Positions 8,314 through 17,741 are shown, counted from the first letter of the stretch. The stretch: DNA of 64,000 nt from Halobacillus sp. A5 (GCF_024189315.1 NZ_JAIZEO010000004.1:310001-374000), one strand, 5' to 3'. Translations and numbers: made by a program. The notes: a model not told the origin generated them from the letters alone.

Positions 8314-9099
8314 ATGGACAAATCGTTAGAAGGAAAAGTCGCCCTGGTTACCGGCGGCGGTTCAGGAATTGGGAAAGCCTCCGCAGTACAGCTCGCCAAA
8401 GAAGGAGCCCGAGTTGCTCTGGCTGATATTAAAGAAGATGACGCACAGGAAACAAAAGAAGAAATCGAAGCCTTTGGCGGAGAGGCACTGATTATTGAAA
8501 CAGATGTATCCAGAGAAGAAGATATCGAGCGGTGCTACAAGCAGCTGATTGACCGCTTCGGCCGGCTTGATATTATCTTTGCCAATGCCGGGGTAAACGG
8601 TAAGATCACCCCGATTGAAGATATGGCGGTTGAAGAGTGGCAGCAGACCATCGATACTAACTTAAAGAGTACGTTTCTCACGGTGAAGCATGCGATACCA
8701 CATATGAAAGAAGAAGGCGGCAGTATCATTATTACGAGCTCGGTAAACGGAAACCGCACCTTCTCAAACTTCGGTTTCTCTGCGTACAGCTCATCCAAAG
8801 CCGGCCAGATGGCTTTTGGTAAGATGGCAGCCCTTGAATTAGCAAGATATCATATCCGTGTTAACGTGATCTGTCCCGGCGCAATCGAGACGAACATTGA
8901 AGAAAACACGCATCCAGAAGAAGACAATTTAGAAAAAATCAAAATCCCTGTGGAGTTCCCTGAGGGCAATCAGCCGCTGCAGAACCGGCCGGGACGTCCT
9001 GAAGAAGTGGCTGACCTGATTGTCTTTCTTGGGTCGGATAAGTCGCGCCATATTACAGGAACGGAACTATTTATTGATGGGGCAGGGTCATTGCTTTAA
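8314..9099 (+). CDS. SDR-family oxidoreductase
   Basis: A 261-residue classical short-chain dehydrogenase. TGGGSGIGKA (13-22) is the Rossmann glycine motif, ALADIK (about 34-39) the acidic residue expected of an NAD-preferring enzyme, NAGV (about 91-94), catalytic Ser in ITSSVNG, and Y-S-S-S-K the catalytic Tyr/Lys pair (about 159-163). The end FIDGAGSLL is like glucose-1-dehydrogenase-type SDRs. AAGGAGATGAATCGTT precedes the ATG. Substrate unknown. It diverges from the iron alcohol dehydrogenase. Confidence 0.88.
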   Translation: MDKSLEGKVALVTGGGSGIGKASAVQLAKEGARVALADIKEDDAQETKEEIEAFGGEALIIETDVSREEDIERCYKQLIDRFGRLDIIFANAGVNGKITPIEDMAVEEWQQTIDTNLKSTFLTVKHAIPHMKEEGGSIIITSSVNGNRTFSNFGFSAYSSSKAGQMAFGKMAALELARYHIRVNVICPGAIETNIEENTHPEEDNLEKIKIPVEFPEGNQPLQNRPGRPEEVADLIVFLGSDKSRHITGTELFIDGAGSLL

Positions 9100-9120
9100 C
9101 AAATGGCTATCCCTACGTTA

Positions 9121-9155
9121 AAAAAGCTCGAATCCTAATCAATTCAAGCTTTTTC
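9121..9155. terminator. Terminator after the SDR gene
   Basis: AAAAAGCTCGAAT and ATTCAAGCTTTTT pair (one mismatch) around an 8-base loop, then run into T residues. It ends the SDR transcript. Confidence 0.65.
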
Positions 9156-9419
9156 TATATTAATAATTCATTATGATTGCGTTTTAATCTCTGTGACCCG
9201 GCTGTTACGCGTGAGGTGCAATAAACGCGGAAGGCGCGGCCACTAATGAATATCTTAAAGTACTTTATAAATGCATTGAATTCTTTCGTTCTACGAATTC
9301 GCACGCTGCTTGGAAGACTGAGCTGAAGTTGCACGTTCGTAATTTTCACTTGCTTCATGCCGAATTGCGGCTAAAAAATTCATTTGATATTTGATGGTCA
9401 AGTTATTAAATCCGGGGGT

Positions 9420-9488
9420 GGTAATTCAGCTTGGTGGAAGGCTGTATTACCCATCAGTGCTCCAAAGCGGTATGGAGCCTTTCTGATG
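9420..9488 (+). other. Two adjacent hairpins in a non-coding stretch
   Basis: The 773 bases between the SDR terminator and phoD hold no convincing gene. Here GGTAAT-T-CAGC...GCTG-T-ATTACC (9420-9451) is directly followed by CATCAG-T-GCTCC...GGAGC...CTGATG (9452-9488). Both stems are interrupted by small bulges as in structured RNA. A 16-codon frame with AAAGGA upstream starts at 9513. No known RNA family was recognised. Confidence 0.4.
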
Positions 9489-9576
9489 TTTATAATTACA
9501 TGAAAGGAATGATATGACAGGAAAGACTATTACCAGTCACACCGCTATTTATCCTTCATACTAATTTTCGAGAAAC

Positions 9577-9612
9577 GGAGCCATCACTGTCCAGGGTTAA
9601 GACTGTGGCTCC
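9577..9612. other. Inverted repeat upstream of phoD
   Basis: GGAGCCA (9577-9583) and TGGCTCC (9606-9612) form a perfect 7-bp stem around 22 bases. It is not followed by a T tract, so it is not an obvious terminator. Confidence 0.35.
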
Positions 9613-9844
9613 TCTATGATTAAGGACATTCTCGCTGTCCTCTTATAATCTATGAAGGAAGAACAAGATTGGTATAGTTAAAAGGCTGATTTGTTATTTA
9701 TTATTAAATCCTAGTAAACATATTCAGGAAATTAAGACTACAACTCTCCCGCTCCTCGTTCCTGAGCAAGTATCCGCCTTCCCATTATTAGATCGTTTCC
9801 CTTCCTTTCTCCTATGAAACAAGGTTCATTTTCCATATTATTCA

Positions 9845-9886
9845 TTTACATGTATTAACATCTCGTTAAAATTCGTCCTCTATAAT
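9845..9886 (+). promoter_or_regulatory. Pho box and -10 element of the phoD operon
   Basis: TTTACA (9845), TTAACA (9855) and TTAAAA (9866) repeat every 10-11 bases, as PhoP sites TTAACA-N4-6 do in Bacillus, and TATAAT (9881-9886) follows at a spacing where the Pho box replaces the -35 element. B. subtilis phoD is a known PhoP target, which fits. Confidence 0.72.
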
Positions 9887-9928
9887 GGCAATTGTTTCAA
9901 TCTGGAAATAGAGAAAGGAGCATAATCT

Positions 9929-11677
9929 ATGTCTGATCGTTCAATCAATGATCTTATTCACCGCTTAAATGAAAAGACACTGCACAAGGATCTAGACCGT
10001 CGTGATTTTCTTCAGGGAGCCGGCAAAGTGGCAGGTGTGTCGTTAGGGTTGGTTATGGCCCAGTCTATGGGAGGGCTTCATGTTGAAGCGGAGGAAGAAG
10101 AAGGCTTCAAAGAATATCCTTTTACGCTTGGAGTTGCCTCAGGTGATCCACTTCCGGACAGTGTCATTCTATGGACAAGGTTAGCCATCGACCCGCTTGA
10201 CGGCGGAGGAATGCCGGATCGTAAAGTGCCTGTGCAGTGGGAGATCGCGAAGGATGAGAACTTCCGACAGGTGACGCAGCGGGGAACAGAAATCGCGATT
10301 CCTGAATTGGCTCATTCCGTACACGTTGATGTGAATGGCCTTGAGTCAAATGCCCCGTATTTCTATCGATTTAAAGTAGGACAAGATTTCTCTCCTGTGG
10401 GGCAGACGAAGACGCTGCCGGCTTCGGGGTCTGCTGTGAACAGTCTGTCGTTTGCCTTCGCGTCATGCCAGCAGTATGAGCATGGCTACTTTACGGCCTA
10501 TAAGCATATGGCGAAGGAGGACCTCGACCTTGTCTTCCATCTGGGTGACTACATCTATGAGTATGGACCGGATGAATATGTTGCGCCTTCCGGTAACGTC
10601 CGCACGCATAAAGGGCCGGAAACCCGCTCACTAGAGGATTACCGTAACCGTCATGCTCAGTATCGGTCAGATAAGGACCTGCAGTCGGCTCATGCATCAT
10701 TCCCCTGGGTGGTAACATGGGATGACCATGAGGTGGAGAACAACTATGCCAATGACATTCCGGAAAAAGATCAATCCGTTGAAGAGTTTGTGAAGCGCCG
10801 AATCGCTGCTTATCAGGCATATTACGAGCATATGCCGCTCCGTACGTCCTCCATGCCGGATGGAGCGGATATGAAGCTGTACCGCGATTTTTCCTATGGA
10901 GATCTGGCCAATTTTCACGTGCTGGATACACGCCAGTACCGTTCCGATCAGGCAAACGGTGATCAAAGCTCGCCGCAGACAGATGAATCCTTAGACCCTT
11001 CCCGTACATTGCTTGGAGAAGAACAGGAACAATGGCTGCTCGGTCGTCTTGATCAGTCCAGAGCGCATTGGAACGTACTCGCACAGCAAATCTTTTTCGC
11101 TAAAAGGAACTACGGACCAAGTGCAGAGGATCCGCGCTACAGTATGGATAGCTGGGATGGCTACATACCTGCCCGCAAGCGCATTACAGAATTCGCACAC
11201 GAAGCCGACATGGATAATCTGATCGTCCTCACCGGCGATGTACATGCCAATTGGGCATCAAACCTGCTCGCTGACTTCGATGATTTGAGTTCCAGTATGC
11301 TTGGTGCTGAATTTGTCGGGACTTCGATTTCCTCAGGCGGGAACGGAGCCGATAAACGCGCGGATACAGACCGCATTTTAGAACAAAATGAACACATCCG
11401 ATTTTTTAATGATTACCGCGGTTATGTCCGCTGTGAAGTGACTCCGACGAGCTGGAAAGCCGATTACCGGGTACTCCCTTTCGTCACGGAACCCAATGCC
11501 GACATATCAACCCGTGCTTCCTTCGTCTATGAAAAAGATCAGGAAGGGATTAAAGAAGTCTCCGCCACCATCGTGTCCCAAGGAAAAGCGTCATCCAGTG
11601 AAGTAGAAGATGACCGCCACAAAGCACACGACCGTGCTCATAACAAGCAGAAGAAGAACCAAAAACAACCGAACTAA
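9929..11677 (+). CDS. phoD: Alkaline phosphatase/phosphodiesterase PhoD, Tat-exported
   Basis: 582 residues, a close relative of B. subtilis PhoD along the whole length. PhoD releases phosphate from phosphodiesters, including wall teichoic acid, outside the cell, with an iron/calcium centre. The Tat signal has RRDFLQGAGK at 24-33 and a hydrophobic stretch to about 50. Core motifs: FASCQQYEHG (177-186), FHLGDYIYEYG (203-213), WDDHEVENNY (264-273), LTGDVHANWASN and a late NDYRGYVRC. AAAGGAG precedes the ATG. It is first in an operon with tatC, phoX and tatA behind a Pho box, so phosphate starvation should induce it. Confidence 0.96.
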   Translation: MSDRSINDLIHRLNEKTLHKDLDRRDFLQGAGKVAGVSLGLVMAQSMGGLHVEAEEEEGFKEYPFTLGVASGDPLPDSVILWTRLAIDPLDGGGMPDRKVPVQWEIAKDENFRQVTQRGTEIAIPELAHSVHVDVNGLESNAPYFYRFKVGQDFSPVGQTKTLPASGSAVNSLSFAFASCQQYEHGYFTAYKHMAKEDLDLVFHLGDYIYEYGPDEYVAPSGNVRTHKGPETRSLEDYRNRHAQYRSDKDLQSAHASFPWVVTWDDHEVENNYANDIPEKDQSVEEFVKRRIAAYQAYYEHMPLRTSSMPDGADMKLYRDFSYGDLANFHVLDTRQYRSDQANGDQSSPQTDESLDPSRTLLGEEQEQWLLGRLDQSRAHWNVLAQQIFFAKRNYGPSAEDPRYSMDSWDGYIPARKRITEFAHEADMDNLIVLTGDVHANWASNLLADFDDLSSSMLGAEFVGTSISSGGNGADKRADTDRILEQNEHIRFFNDYRGYVRCEVTPTSWKADYRVLPFVTEPNADISTRASFVYEKDQEGIKEVSATIVSQGKASSSEVEDDRHKAHDRAHNKQKKNQKQPN

Positions 11678-11688
11678 AGGAGTAATCT

Positions 11689-12426
11689 ATGGAAGACAAA
11701 AACCTGCAGCTCGTCGGCCATTTAGAGGAGCTCCGTAAGCGGATTGTGATCACGTTAGCGGCCTTCCTCATCTTTCTCATTGGCGGGTTTGTATTTGTTG
11801 AGCCGATCTACAGTTGGCTGATCAAGGACCTTGATGCGAAGTTGGCCGTGCTCGGACCGAGTGACATTCTCTGGGTTTACCTTATGATTGCGGCCGTCAT
11901 CGCCCTGGCCGCCACGATTCCGGTCGCTGCGTTACAAGTCTGGCTGTTCGTAGCTCCTGCTCTTAGCGAGGAAGAACGCAAAGTCACCTTGCAATTCATT
12001 CCGGCTTTGTTCTTTCTGTTTCTTTTCGGCATTGCTTTTGGCTACCTACTGCTTTTCCCGATCGTCTTAGGATTCCTGACGTCCCTTTCAGCCGGTCAGT
12101 TTGAGATGATGTTTACTGCTGACAAATATTTTCGCTTTATGTTAAATCTAACCGTTCCGTTTGGACTATTATTTGAAATGCCGCTCGTGATTATGTTTCT
12201 CACCAGGCTCGGAATTCTAAATCCGTACCGGCTAAAAAAAGCGCGAAAAGTCGCTTATTTTATTTTAGTGGTGGTCTCAGTAATGATCACTCCACCTGAT
12301 TTCCTATCTGATATTCTCGTAATCGTACCGCTGTTTATCCTATATGAAATCAGCATCAGCTTATCAACGATCGTTTATAAAAAGAAACTTGCCGCCCGGC
12401 CATCTTCAGAGAAAATGGTGTCCTGA
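11689..12426 (+). CDS. tatC: Sec-independent translocase subunit TatC
   Basis: 245 residues with six membrane segments. The cytoplasmic N-terminus LVGHLEELRKRI, which binds the twin-arginine signal, and the later FGLLFEMP loop are diagnostic. TatC is the signal-peptide receptor of the twin-arginine export complex. It starts 11 bases after phoD with AAAGGAG upstream and is followed by the second Tat substrate, phoX. This is the equivalent of B. subtilis TatCd, which is dedicated to PhoD. Confidence 0.95.
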   Translation: MEDKNLQLVGHLEELRKRIVITLAAFLIFLIGGFVFVEPIYSWLIKDLDAKLAVLGPSDILWVYLMIAAVIALAATIPVAALQVWLFVAPALSEEERKVTLQFIPALFFLFLFGIAFGYLLLFPIVLGFLTSLSAGQFEMMFTADKYFRFMLNLTVPFGLLFEMPLVIMFLTRLGILNPYRLKKARKVAYFILVVVSVMITPPDFLSDILVIVPLFILYEISISLSTIVYKKKLAARPSSEKMVS

Positions 12427-12453
12427 CCAATTTTCCTAAGGAGGAAATGATTT

Positions 12454-13887
12454 ATGAAGAAAACGAATATGAACCGTCGTGATTTTCTAAAGGCGGGTGG
12501 GATCAGTACAGCTGCCCTCGCTCTCAGCACTACCGGTCTCTTGTCGTTCAGTGAAAGTAAAGCTCTCGCCTCTCCCGGCAAATCAAAACGACTGCCAGGC
12601 GGGTACGGTCCATTAGTAAAGGATCCAGGAGGCATCCTCGACCTTCCGCGCGGCTTTCAGTACCGCATCATTTCTGAAGAAGGCGGAGAGCTCTCTGACG
12701 GACGTCCGATTCCTGAGAAATTTGACGGGATGGCTGCCTTTAAAGGAGCCGGCGACTCTACGATTCTCGTACGAAATCATGAATTGACAGGCAACACGAA
12801 ATATCCCGTCATTGGTAAGAACCCTTACCAAAAAGAACATACAGGCGGCACGACCACCCTGGTAGTAGGAGCCGACCGCAAAATTAAGAAGGAGTACGTA
12901 TCTTCATCCGGGACGATTCGCAACTGTGCGGGAGGCGCCACGCCATGGGGCACGTGGTTAACATGTGAAGAAACGTTAGTAGAAGGCCACGGCTATGTGT
13001 TTGAAGTCGACCCAAATGAGCCAGAGAACAAGCTATCGAAAACACCTATCCGTGATATGGGCGCTTTCTCTCATGAAGCAACAGCAATTGACCCAGCAAC
13101 AGGGATCGTTTACCTCACCGAGGATGCCGGGCCGAGCTACCTGTATCGTTTTATCCCAAATGATCGAAGCCAGGCAGCCGGAGCCCTGCAAAAAGGCGGT
13201 AATCTTCAGGCTGCGGCGATGGAGGAGATGAGATCAGATCAAACAAGCGAATTCTATACAGGGCAGCAGTTTGGAGTGGTTTGGAAGGATGTGGATCCAG
13301 AGAAACCCACCTTAGAAGCGGGACAGAAAGGGTGTATTGCCTTCAGCCGATTAGAAGGAGCTTACTTCGACGGCGGTGTCTTCTGGTTTGATGATACATC
13401 TGCCGGGGACAAAGATTTAGGACGCGTCTACCGCTATATTCCATCAACAAATACGTTGGAACTGTTCTATGAATCCAGCTCTGCCAACGATTTAGAAATG
13501 CCCGACAACATCTGCATCACCCCGTGGGGTGACCTCTGGATCGCAGAAGACGGCGATGGAGTCGACCGGATTATCGGCATGACCCCGGAAGGAGAAACGT
13601 ACGTTTTTGCCGAAAATAAAATCAATGATTCCGAGCTGGCGGGCCCCACTTTCTCCACTCAGGGCCATACCTTTTTCGTTAATATTCAGACGCCCGGGAT
13701 AACCTTTGCCATCTGGGGACCATTCGCCCGTAAAAACGCCGGACGCAGAAGACAAATGGGTCACGCAGCACCGCCCAAGCCATACGCGCCCCAAGTATCA
13801 GACAAGCTCTCAGTCTTTGCTGAAGTACAAGGGATGTCTGATTTAGAAGCCGCCGCCTTCCAGCGCCACGGCATTCCGATTGTTTAA
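12454..13887 (+). CDS. phoX: PhoX-family (DUF839) alkaline phosphatase, Tat-exported
   Basis: 477 residues. The Tat signal is [10 protein letters not shown] (7-16) followed by a hydrophobic Ala/Leu/Thr segment ending near ALASP. The body is a DUF839 beta-propeller: [11 protein letters not shown] (about 65-75), [32 protein letters not shown] (about 152-169), [20 protein letters not shown] and [17 protein letters not shown]. PhoX enzymes hydrolyse phosphomonoesters with iron and calcium. Its insertion between tatC and tatA means that both phosphatases and their export machinery share one Pho-controlled transcript. Confidence 0.9.
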   Translation: MKKTNMNRRDFLKAGGISTAALALSTTGLLSFSESKALASPGKSKRLPGGYGPLVKDPGGILDLPRGFQYRIISEEGGELSDGRPIPEKFDGMAAFKGAGDSTILVRNHELTGNTKYPVIGKNPYQKEHTGGTTTLVVGADRKIKKEYVSSSGTIRNCAGGATPWGTWLTCEETLVEGHGYVFEVDPNEPENKLSKTPIRDMGAFSHEATAIDPATGIVYLTEDAGPSYLYRFIPNDRSQAAGALQKGGNLQAAAMEEMRSDQTSEFYTGQQFGVVWKDVDPEKPTLEAGQKGCIAFSRLEGAYFDGGVFWFDDTSAGDKDLGRVYRYIPSTNTLELFYESSSANDLEMPDNICITPWGDLWIAEDGDGVDRIIGMTPEGETYVFAENKINDSELAGPTFSTQGHTFFVNIQTPGITFAIWGPFARKNAGRRRQMGHAAPPKPYAPQVSDKLSVFAEVQGMSDLEAAAFQRHGIPIV

Positions 13888-13907
13888 AATTATTTGGAGG
13901 TGGACTT

Positions 13908-14126
13908 ATGTTAACAAATATCGGAATCCCAGGATTAATTCTCGTGCTCGTCATTGCCTTAATCATTTTCGGGCCGTCGAAATTACCTGAAATCGGACGT
14001 GCGTTCGGAAGCACATTAAAAGAATTTAAAAACGCGACGACCGAGCTCGTTAATGGAGAAGAGAAGACCGAGGAAAAGAAGAATCTAAAAGCTGTCGAGG
14101 ATGACAAACAGAAGACGGGCAGCTGA
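13908..14126 (+). CDS. tatA: Twin-arginine translocase subunit TatA
   Basis: 72 residues in the standard TatA layout: a membrane helix (about 7-22), the [11 protein letters not shown] hinge and amphipathic helix (22-44), then a charged Glu/Lys-rich tail. TatA oligomers form the export path for folded proteins and, in Gram-positive bacteria, also do the TatB job. It is the last gene of the phoD operon, with TTGGAGGTGG before the ATG. Confidence 0.93.
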   Translation: MLTNIGIPGLILVLVIALIIFGPSKLPEIGRAFGSTLKEFKNATTELVNGEEKTEEKKNLKAVEDDKQKTGS

Positions 14127-14132
14127 TAAGAG

Positions 14133-14168
14133 AAAGGCAGTCGGAATAATGTTTCCGCCTGCCTTTTT
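14133..14168 (+). terminator. Terminator of the phoD-tatC-phoX-tatA operon
   Basis: AAAGGCAG-t-CGGAA-taatgt-TTCCG-c-CTGCCTTT then TTTC: a 13-bp stem with one internal mismatch. Confidence 0.8.
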
Positions 14169-14181
14169 CTATGTGTGATCG

Positions 14182-14874
14182 TTACGTGGCATTGATCTCC
14201 ATTATCGAATCTCTCACTGACCTCATAATTTTACGAAAAGCTTCCTCTGCCTTTTCTTCATTACTTTCCCTGATCGCCTGCAGCAGCGTTTCGTGATAAG
14301 GATAGCTCTGGTCAAAAATATCATCCTTCCCAAACGGTACATTCCAGAACTCATGGAACGTTTCCCAGACCGAATCAATCATACTCTCAAGCATAGGGTT
14401 ATTAGACGCACGATAGATCGCGCGGTGAAAACCGGCATCCGCTGAATTCGCCTCATTCCTTCTTCCTTCATCAATGAACTGGACATATTTCTTCAACTGC
14501 TCATCCATTAACTGAATATCCTCTTCATCTGCCGCATGGACAGCAAGCTGTACGGCTTTCCCTTCTAATGCTTCACGAACTTCAAGAGCCTCAAGTAAAA
14601 AATTTTTCTCGTCTTCTACTTCAAACGCCAGTCTAATTTGAAAAGGCTTTATATCTTTAATAAAGGTACCTTTTCCATTTAAAACTTCTATGGCCCCCTG
14701 TGTTTCAAGCAGCTGCAGTGCTTCCCGCAGGGACGAACGTCCGATCTGCAGAATGTCAACCAGATCGGCTACCGAGGGCAGTTTATCTCCACTTTGCAGC
14801 TTCTTTCTTTTAATATATTCCTTTATTTCATTAGCTCCGATTTCGGAGAGCCGTTTCTTTTTTATCGCTTTCAC
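14182..14874 (-). CDS. FadR-subfamily GntR transcriptional regulator
   Basis: 230 residues: an N-terminal winged helix (about 12-75; LQSGDKLPSVADLVDILQIGRSSLREALQLLE and KGTF wing) and a C-terminal FCD helical ligand domain with the metal-site histidines in FHRAIYRASNNP and YHETLL. FCD regulators usually bind small carboxylates or amino acids. It diverges from the PLP enzyme/NhaC pair and likely controls it and itself; a candidate operator lies at 14983-15003. Confidence 0.87.
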   Translation of the reverse strand: MKAIKKKRLSEIGANEIKEYIKRKKLQSGDKLPSVADLVDILQIGRSSLREALQLLETQGAIEVLNGKGTFIKDIKPFQIRLAFEVEDEKNFLLEALEVREALEGKAVQLAVHAADEEDIQLMDEQLKKYVQFIDEGRRNEANSADAGFHRAIYRASNNPMLESMIDSVWETFHEFWNVPFGKDDIFDQSYPYHETLLQAIRESNEEKAEEAFRKIMRSVRDSIMEINAT

Positions 14875-14982
14875 ATCATCACCTCAGAAAGACCTATGTA
14901 AAGCTATTATACTATTGGAACGTCGGATAATAAAATCTCCTCTTCCAGGATTAATTTATTTTATTCTGAAAAATCTAACCTT

Positions 14983-15003
14983 TCATACAGGTTGAAAGTA
15001 TGA
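14983..15003. promoter_or_regulatory. Candidate operator between the FadR-type gene and the PLP-enzyme gene
   Basis: TCATAC-N9-GTATGA is a perfect 6-bp inverted repeat in the divergent promoter region, a few bases before the PLP-enzyme ribosome site. The link to the neighbouring regulator is inferred from position only. Confidence 0.4.
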
Positions 15004-15042
15004 TAGTGTATGTTTAACTACTTAGGAAAGGTCGATGTCGCG

Positions 15043-16200
15043 GTGAATTACACGGATGAACAAATATGTACTCAGCTTTATGACACCCCCTCCAGGCATC
15101 ACGGGGCGGTTTCTCCTCCAATCTACCAGACGAGTTTATTTGCGTTCGAAACTTTTGAAGCGTTTACAGAAGCTCAGTCGGCTGAACGGGAGAATTATGT
15201 TTATACACGGGGGGGTAATCCTACAACGGAAATACTTGAGCAGAAATTAGCCATGCTTGAACGTGGAGAAAGGTGTAAATGCTTCGGTTCAGGGATGGGG
15301 GCCATCAGCTCTGTCTTTCTATCTCTTTTACAAAAAGGAGATCACGTACTCCTCGTGAACAACATTTACGGTCCGACCCAGCAGTTGATGAAGCACCTTG
15401 AGAATTTCGGAATTGAACACAGCTATACGGAAAATGATGTAGAGGCCGCAATTCGTCCGAATACGAAATTAATTTATGTGGAAAGTCCGGGAACGATGTT
15501 GATGAAGGTCGTGGATTTAATGAAAGTTACGGCGCTGGCCATGCGGCATGGTATATACACAGCCATCGATAATACGTGGTCCACACCCATCTTCCAAAAG
15601 CCGCTGACTCTCGGATTCGACTTATCCGTTCATTCGCTTACGAAGTACATCGGCGGGCACAGTGACATAGTTGGCGGGGCTGTGATTGGAAGCAGCAAAC
15701 TGATCGACCGTATTTTCACGTATGGTTATCAGTTAAACGGATCTGTTCTGTCCCCTCATGATGCGTCGCAGGTTATCAAAGGGCTGCGCACCCTGCCGTT
15801 ACGAATGAAGCAGCATGAATCCAATGCCAGCCAGATCATCGACTTCCTTCAATCGAGAGATGAAATTAAAGTCATACATCATCCGAGCCTGCAGGATAGA
15901 GATATAACGGAAAATCAAATGTCAGGGTTCTCAGGGTTGCTGAGCTTTGAATTAAAGGAAGGAAGGTTTGATCATGTCGCCTCTTTTATCAATGAATTAA
16001 ACGTTTTCAAAATTGGAGTGAGCTGGGGTGGATATGAAAGCCTCGTTAATTCTCCGGTTAAACGCAGTAATGCCTCTGAGCTGATTAAACAGGGTATAGA
16101 TCCTGGATTAATCCGCCTCTCGATCGGCCTGGAAAATCCGGATGATTTGATTGCAGATTTGAAGAATGCATTTCGTGCATCGGAATTAATTAAACCTTAA
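15043..16200 (+). CDS. Trans-sulfuration family PLP enzyme (cystathionine/methionine gamma-lyase-like)
   Basis: A Cys/Met-metabolism PLP enzyme. Counting from the in-frame ATG at 15010, YTRGGNPTT (about 65-73) binds the PLP phosphate of the partner subunit, GSGMGAISS (93-101) holds the cofactor, IDNTWSTP carries the Asp to the pyridine nitrogen, and SVHSLTKYIGGHSD contains the Schiff-base Lys (212). GTG at 15043 is preferred because AGGAAAGG precedes it; the ATG at 15010 has no good ribosome site. Lyase and synthase members cannot be separated by eye. The NhaC-type antiporter 19 bases on suggests breakdown of an imported amino acid rather than biosynthesis. Confidence 0.85.
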   Translation: MNYTDEQICTQLYDTPSRHHGAVSPPIYQTSLFAFETFEAFTEAQSAERENYVYTRGGNPTTEILEQKLAMLERGERCKCFGSGMGAISSVFLSLLQKGDHVLLVNNIYGPTQQLMKHLENFGIEHSYTENDVEAAIRPNTKLIYVESPGTMLMKVVDLMKVTALAMRHGIYTAIDNTWSTPIFQKPLTLGFDLSVHSLTKYIGGHSDIVGGAVIGSSKLIDRIFTYGYQLNGSVLSPHDASQVIKGLRTLPLRMKQHESNASQIIDFLQSRDEIKVIHHPSLQDRDITENQMSGFSGLLSFELKEGRFDHVASFINELNVFKIGVSWGGYESLVNSPVKRSNASELIKQGIDPGLIRLSIGLENPDDLIADLKNAFRASELIKP

Positions 16201-16219
16201 GCAAGGGAGAGAATAACAA

Positions 16220-17677
16220 GTGACTACAAATGAAGTGAAACGTCCAACAGTTGCCGTGGCTCTAGTTCCTATTACTCTCGCACTTCTTATTTTTATCGTC
16301 GGCATCGGCGTCCTGCAATTTCAAGCTGAGCTCATGCTCATTTTTGCCGGAGTCCTGTTTGCCATCTTCGCGGTTCTTTACGGTCATAAATGGGAAACTA
16401 TTATTACTGTGATGGGTGAAAAAATTAAAACCGCCCTGCCCGCCATACTCATTTTGTTCAGTATCGGACTGTTGATCGGTACTTGGATGATTTCAGGAAC
16501 CATTCCCTTCTTCGTCTATTACGGACTGGAAATCATTAATCCTGCCCACTTATATGTACTCGCATTTGTGGTTTCCGCTATCGTGTCGACCTGCACCGGC
16601 ACCTCCTGGGGAGCGGCTGGAACCATCGGGGTCGCCCTGATGAGTATCGCCCAGACCATGGATTTATCTATGGCTATTACAGCAGGGGCTGTCGTATCAG
16701 GGGCATACTTTGGAGATAAGCTTTCTCCGTTATCAGACACAACCAACATGAGCTCGCTGGCAGCAGGCTCAAACTTATATGAACACATTAAACACATGCT
16801 GTATACCTCTATTCCCTCATCCATCATTGCTATTATTGTTTTTTACTTTGCCGGCCTTCAAATCGATGCAAATCCGGGTCAATTATCGAGTGTTGACGAG
16901 ATGCTGTCCGGCATTCGTGAGCTTTTCAGCCTTAATCCATTAGTCCTGCTTCCCGCTGTCATCGTTGTCGCGGGATCATTAATGAAAAAGAATCCATTGA
17001 TTGTTCTGTTTTGTTCAGCGGTTACAGCCATGCTGACCGCCCTGTTATTGCAAAGTGCAACCGTACCCAACTTATTTACCGCAGCCGTTGAAGGCTTTAA
17101 TACCGAAATGCTCGACGTCGCACCCGGCCTTATTTCCGAAGATATTCAGGAACTCCTTAACCGCGGAGGCCTTTATTCCATGTACAATGCAACATTCTTT
17201 GTATTCTGTGCGTTTTTCTTCGCCTCTGCTTTGGAAGTCTCTCAAGCTTTGAATGTCATCCTTGAAAAAGTGATCACATACTTAAGATCTATTGGTAGTG
17301 TTATTTTCGCTTCACTGCTCACAGGGTTTGCCGTGATTAACTGTACATCAAACGCTCTAGTTACCTACTTCCTAATCAAAGATATTTATGGGGATGTATA
17401 TAAGAAACGAAATCTGCACCCAGCCAACCTTTCCAGAAGCATGGAGGACTCTGTTACGATTACAGAAGCTCTCATGCCATGGACCGTATCCGGAGTCTTT
17501 ATGGCGACTACGCTTGGCGTAGGAAACTTTGAATTTATGCCGTGGGCCATCTTCAATCTGGGCGGCATTGTTTTCTCAGCACTTTACGGCTTCCTCGCTC
17601 CTTACACGAACGGATTCGGTATAAGGAAATTGGATGAAGGTGCCAGTAAAGATGAAAGCAGTCAGAGAGCAGGTTAA
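16220..17677 (+). CDS. NhaC-family Na+/H+ antiporter or solute antiporter
   Basis: 485 residues, about 12 membrane segments. STCTGTSWGAAGTIGVALM (about 123-141) and YFGDKLSPLSDTTNMSS (about 168-184) are the NhaC signatures. The family includes Na+/H+ antiporters and also coupled exchangers such as MleN (malate/Na+-lactate). Start is GTG with AAGGGAG before it. It is co-transcribed with the PLP enzyme, so exchange of an amino-acid-related substrate is as likely as simple Na+ export. Confidence 0.85.
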   Translation: MTTNEVKRPTVAVALVPITLALLIFIVGIGVLQFQAELMLIFAGVLFAIFAVLYGHKWETIITVMGEKIKTALPAILILFSIGLLIGTWMISGTIPFFVYYGLEIINPAHLYVLAFVVSAIVSTCTGTSWGAAGTIGVALMSIAQTMDLSMAITAGAVVSGAYFGDKLSPLSDTTNMSSLAAGSNLYEHIKHMLYTSIPSSIIAIIVFYFAGLQIDANPGQLSSVDEMLSGIRELFSLNPLVLLPAVIVVAGSLMKKNPLIVLFCSAVTAMLTALLLQSATVPNLFTAAVEGFNTEMLDVAPGLISEDIQELLNRGGLYSMYNATFFVFCAFFFASALEVSQALNVILEKVITYLRSIGSVIFASLLTGFAVINCTSNALVTYFLIKDIYGDVYKKRNLHPANLSRSMEDSVTITEALMPWTVSGVFMATTLGVGNFEFMPWAIFNLGGIVFSALYGFLAPYTNGFGIRKLDEGASKDESSQRAG

Positions 17678-17710
17678 TGTAAAGATTAATATGTGTTCGT
17701 TACGCGAAAG

Positions 17711-17741
17711 AGACAAGCAAAACATAATGTTTCGCTTGTCT
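17711..17741 (+). terminator. Terminator after the NhaC-type gene
   Basis: AGACAAGC-a-AAACAT-a-ATGTTT-c-GCTTGTCT, a long nested hairpin followed by TGTC; the T tract is weak. Confidence 0.6.

Noticed and set aside
9155-9358. 67-codon frame in the gap before phoD
   Set aside because: No ribosome site, no recognisable protein pattern, and it overlaps the SDR terminator.
10491-11084. Long open frames on the strand opposite phoD (also 10697-10966, 10991-11245)
   Set aside because: They are mirror frames of a well-conserved gene with skewed codon use; no ribosome sites and no protein-like features.
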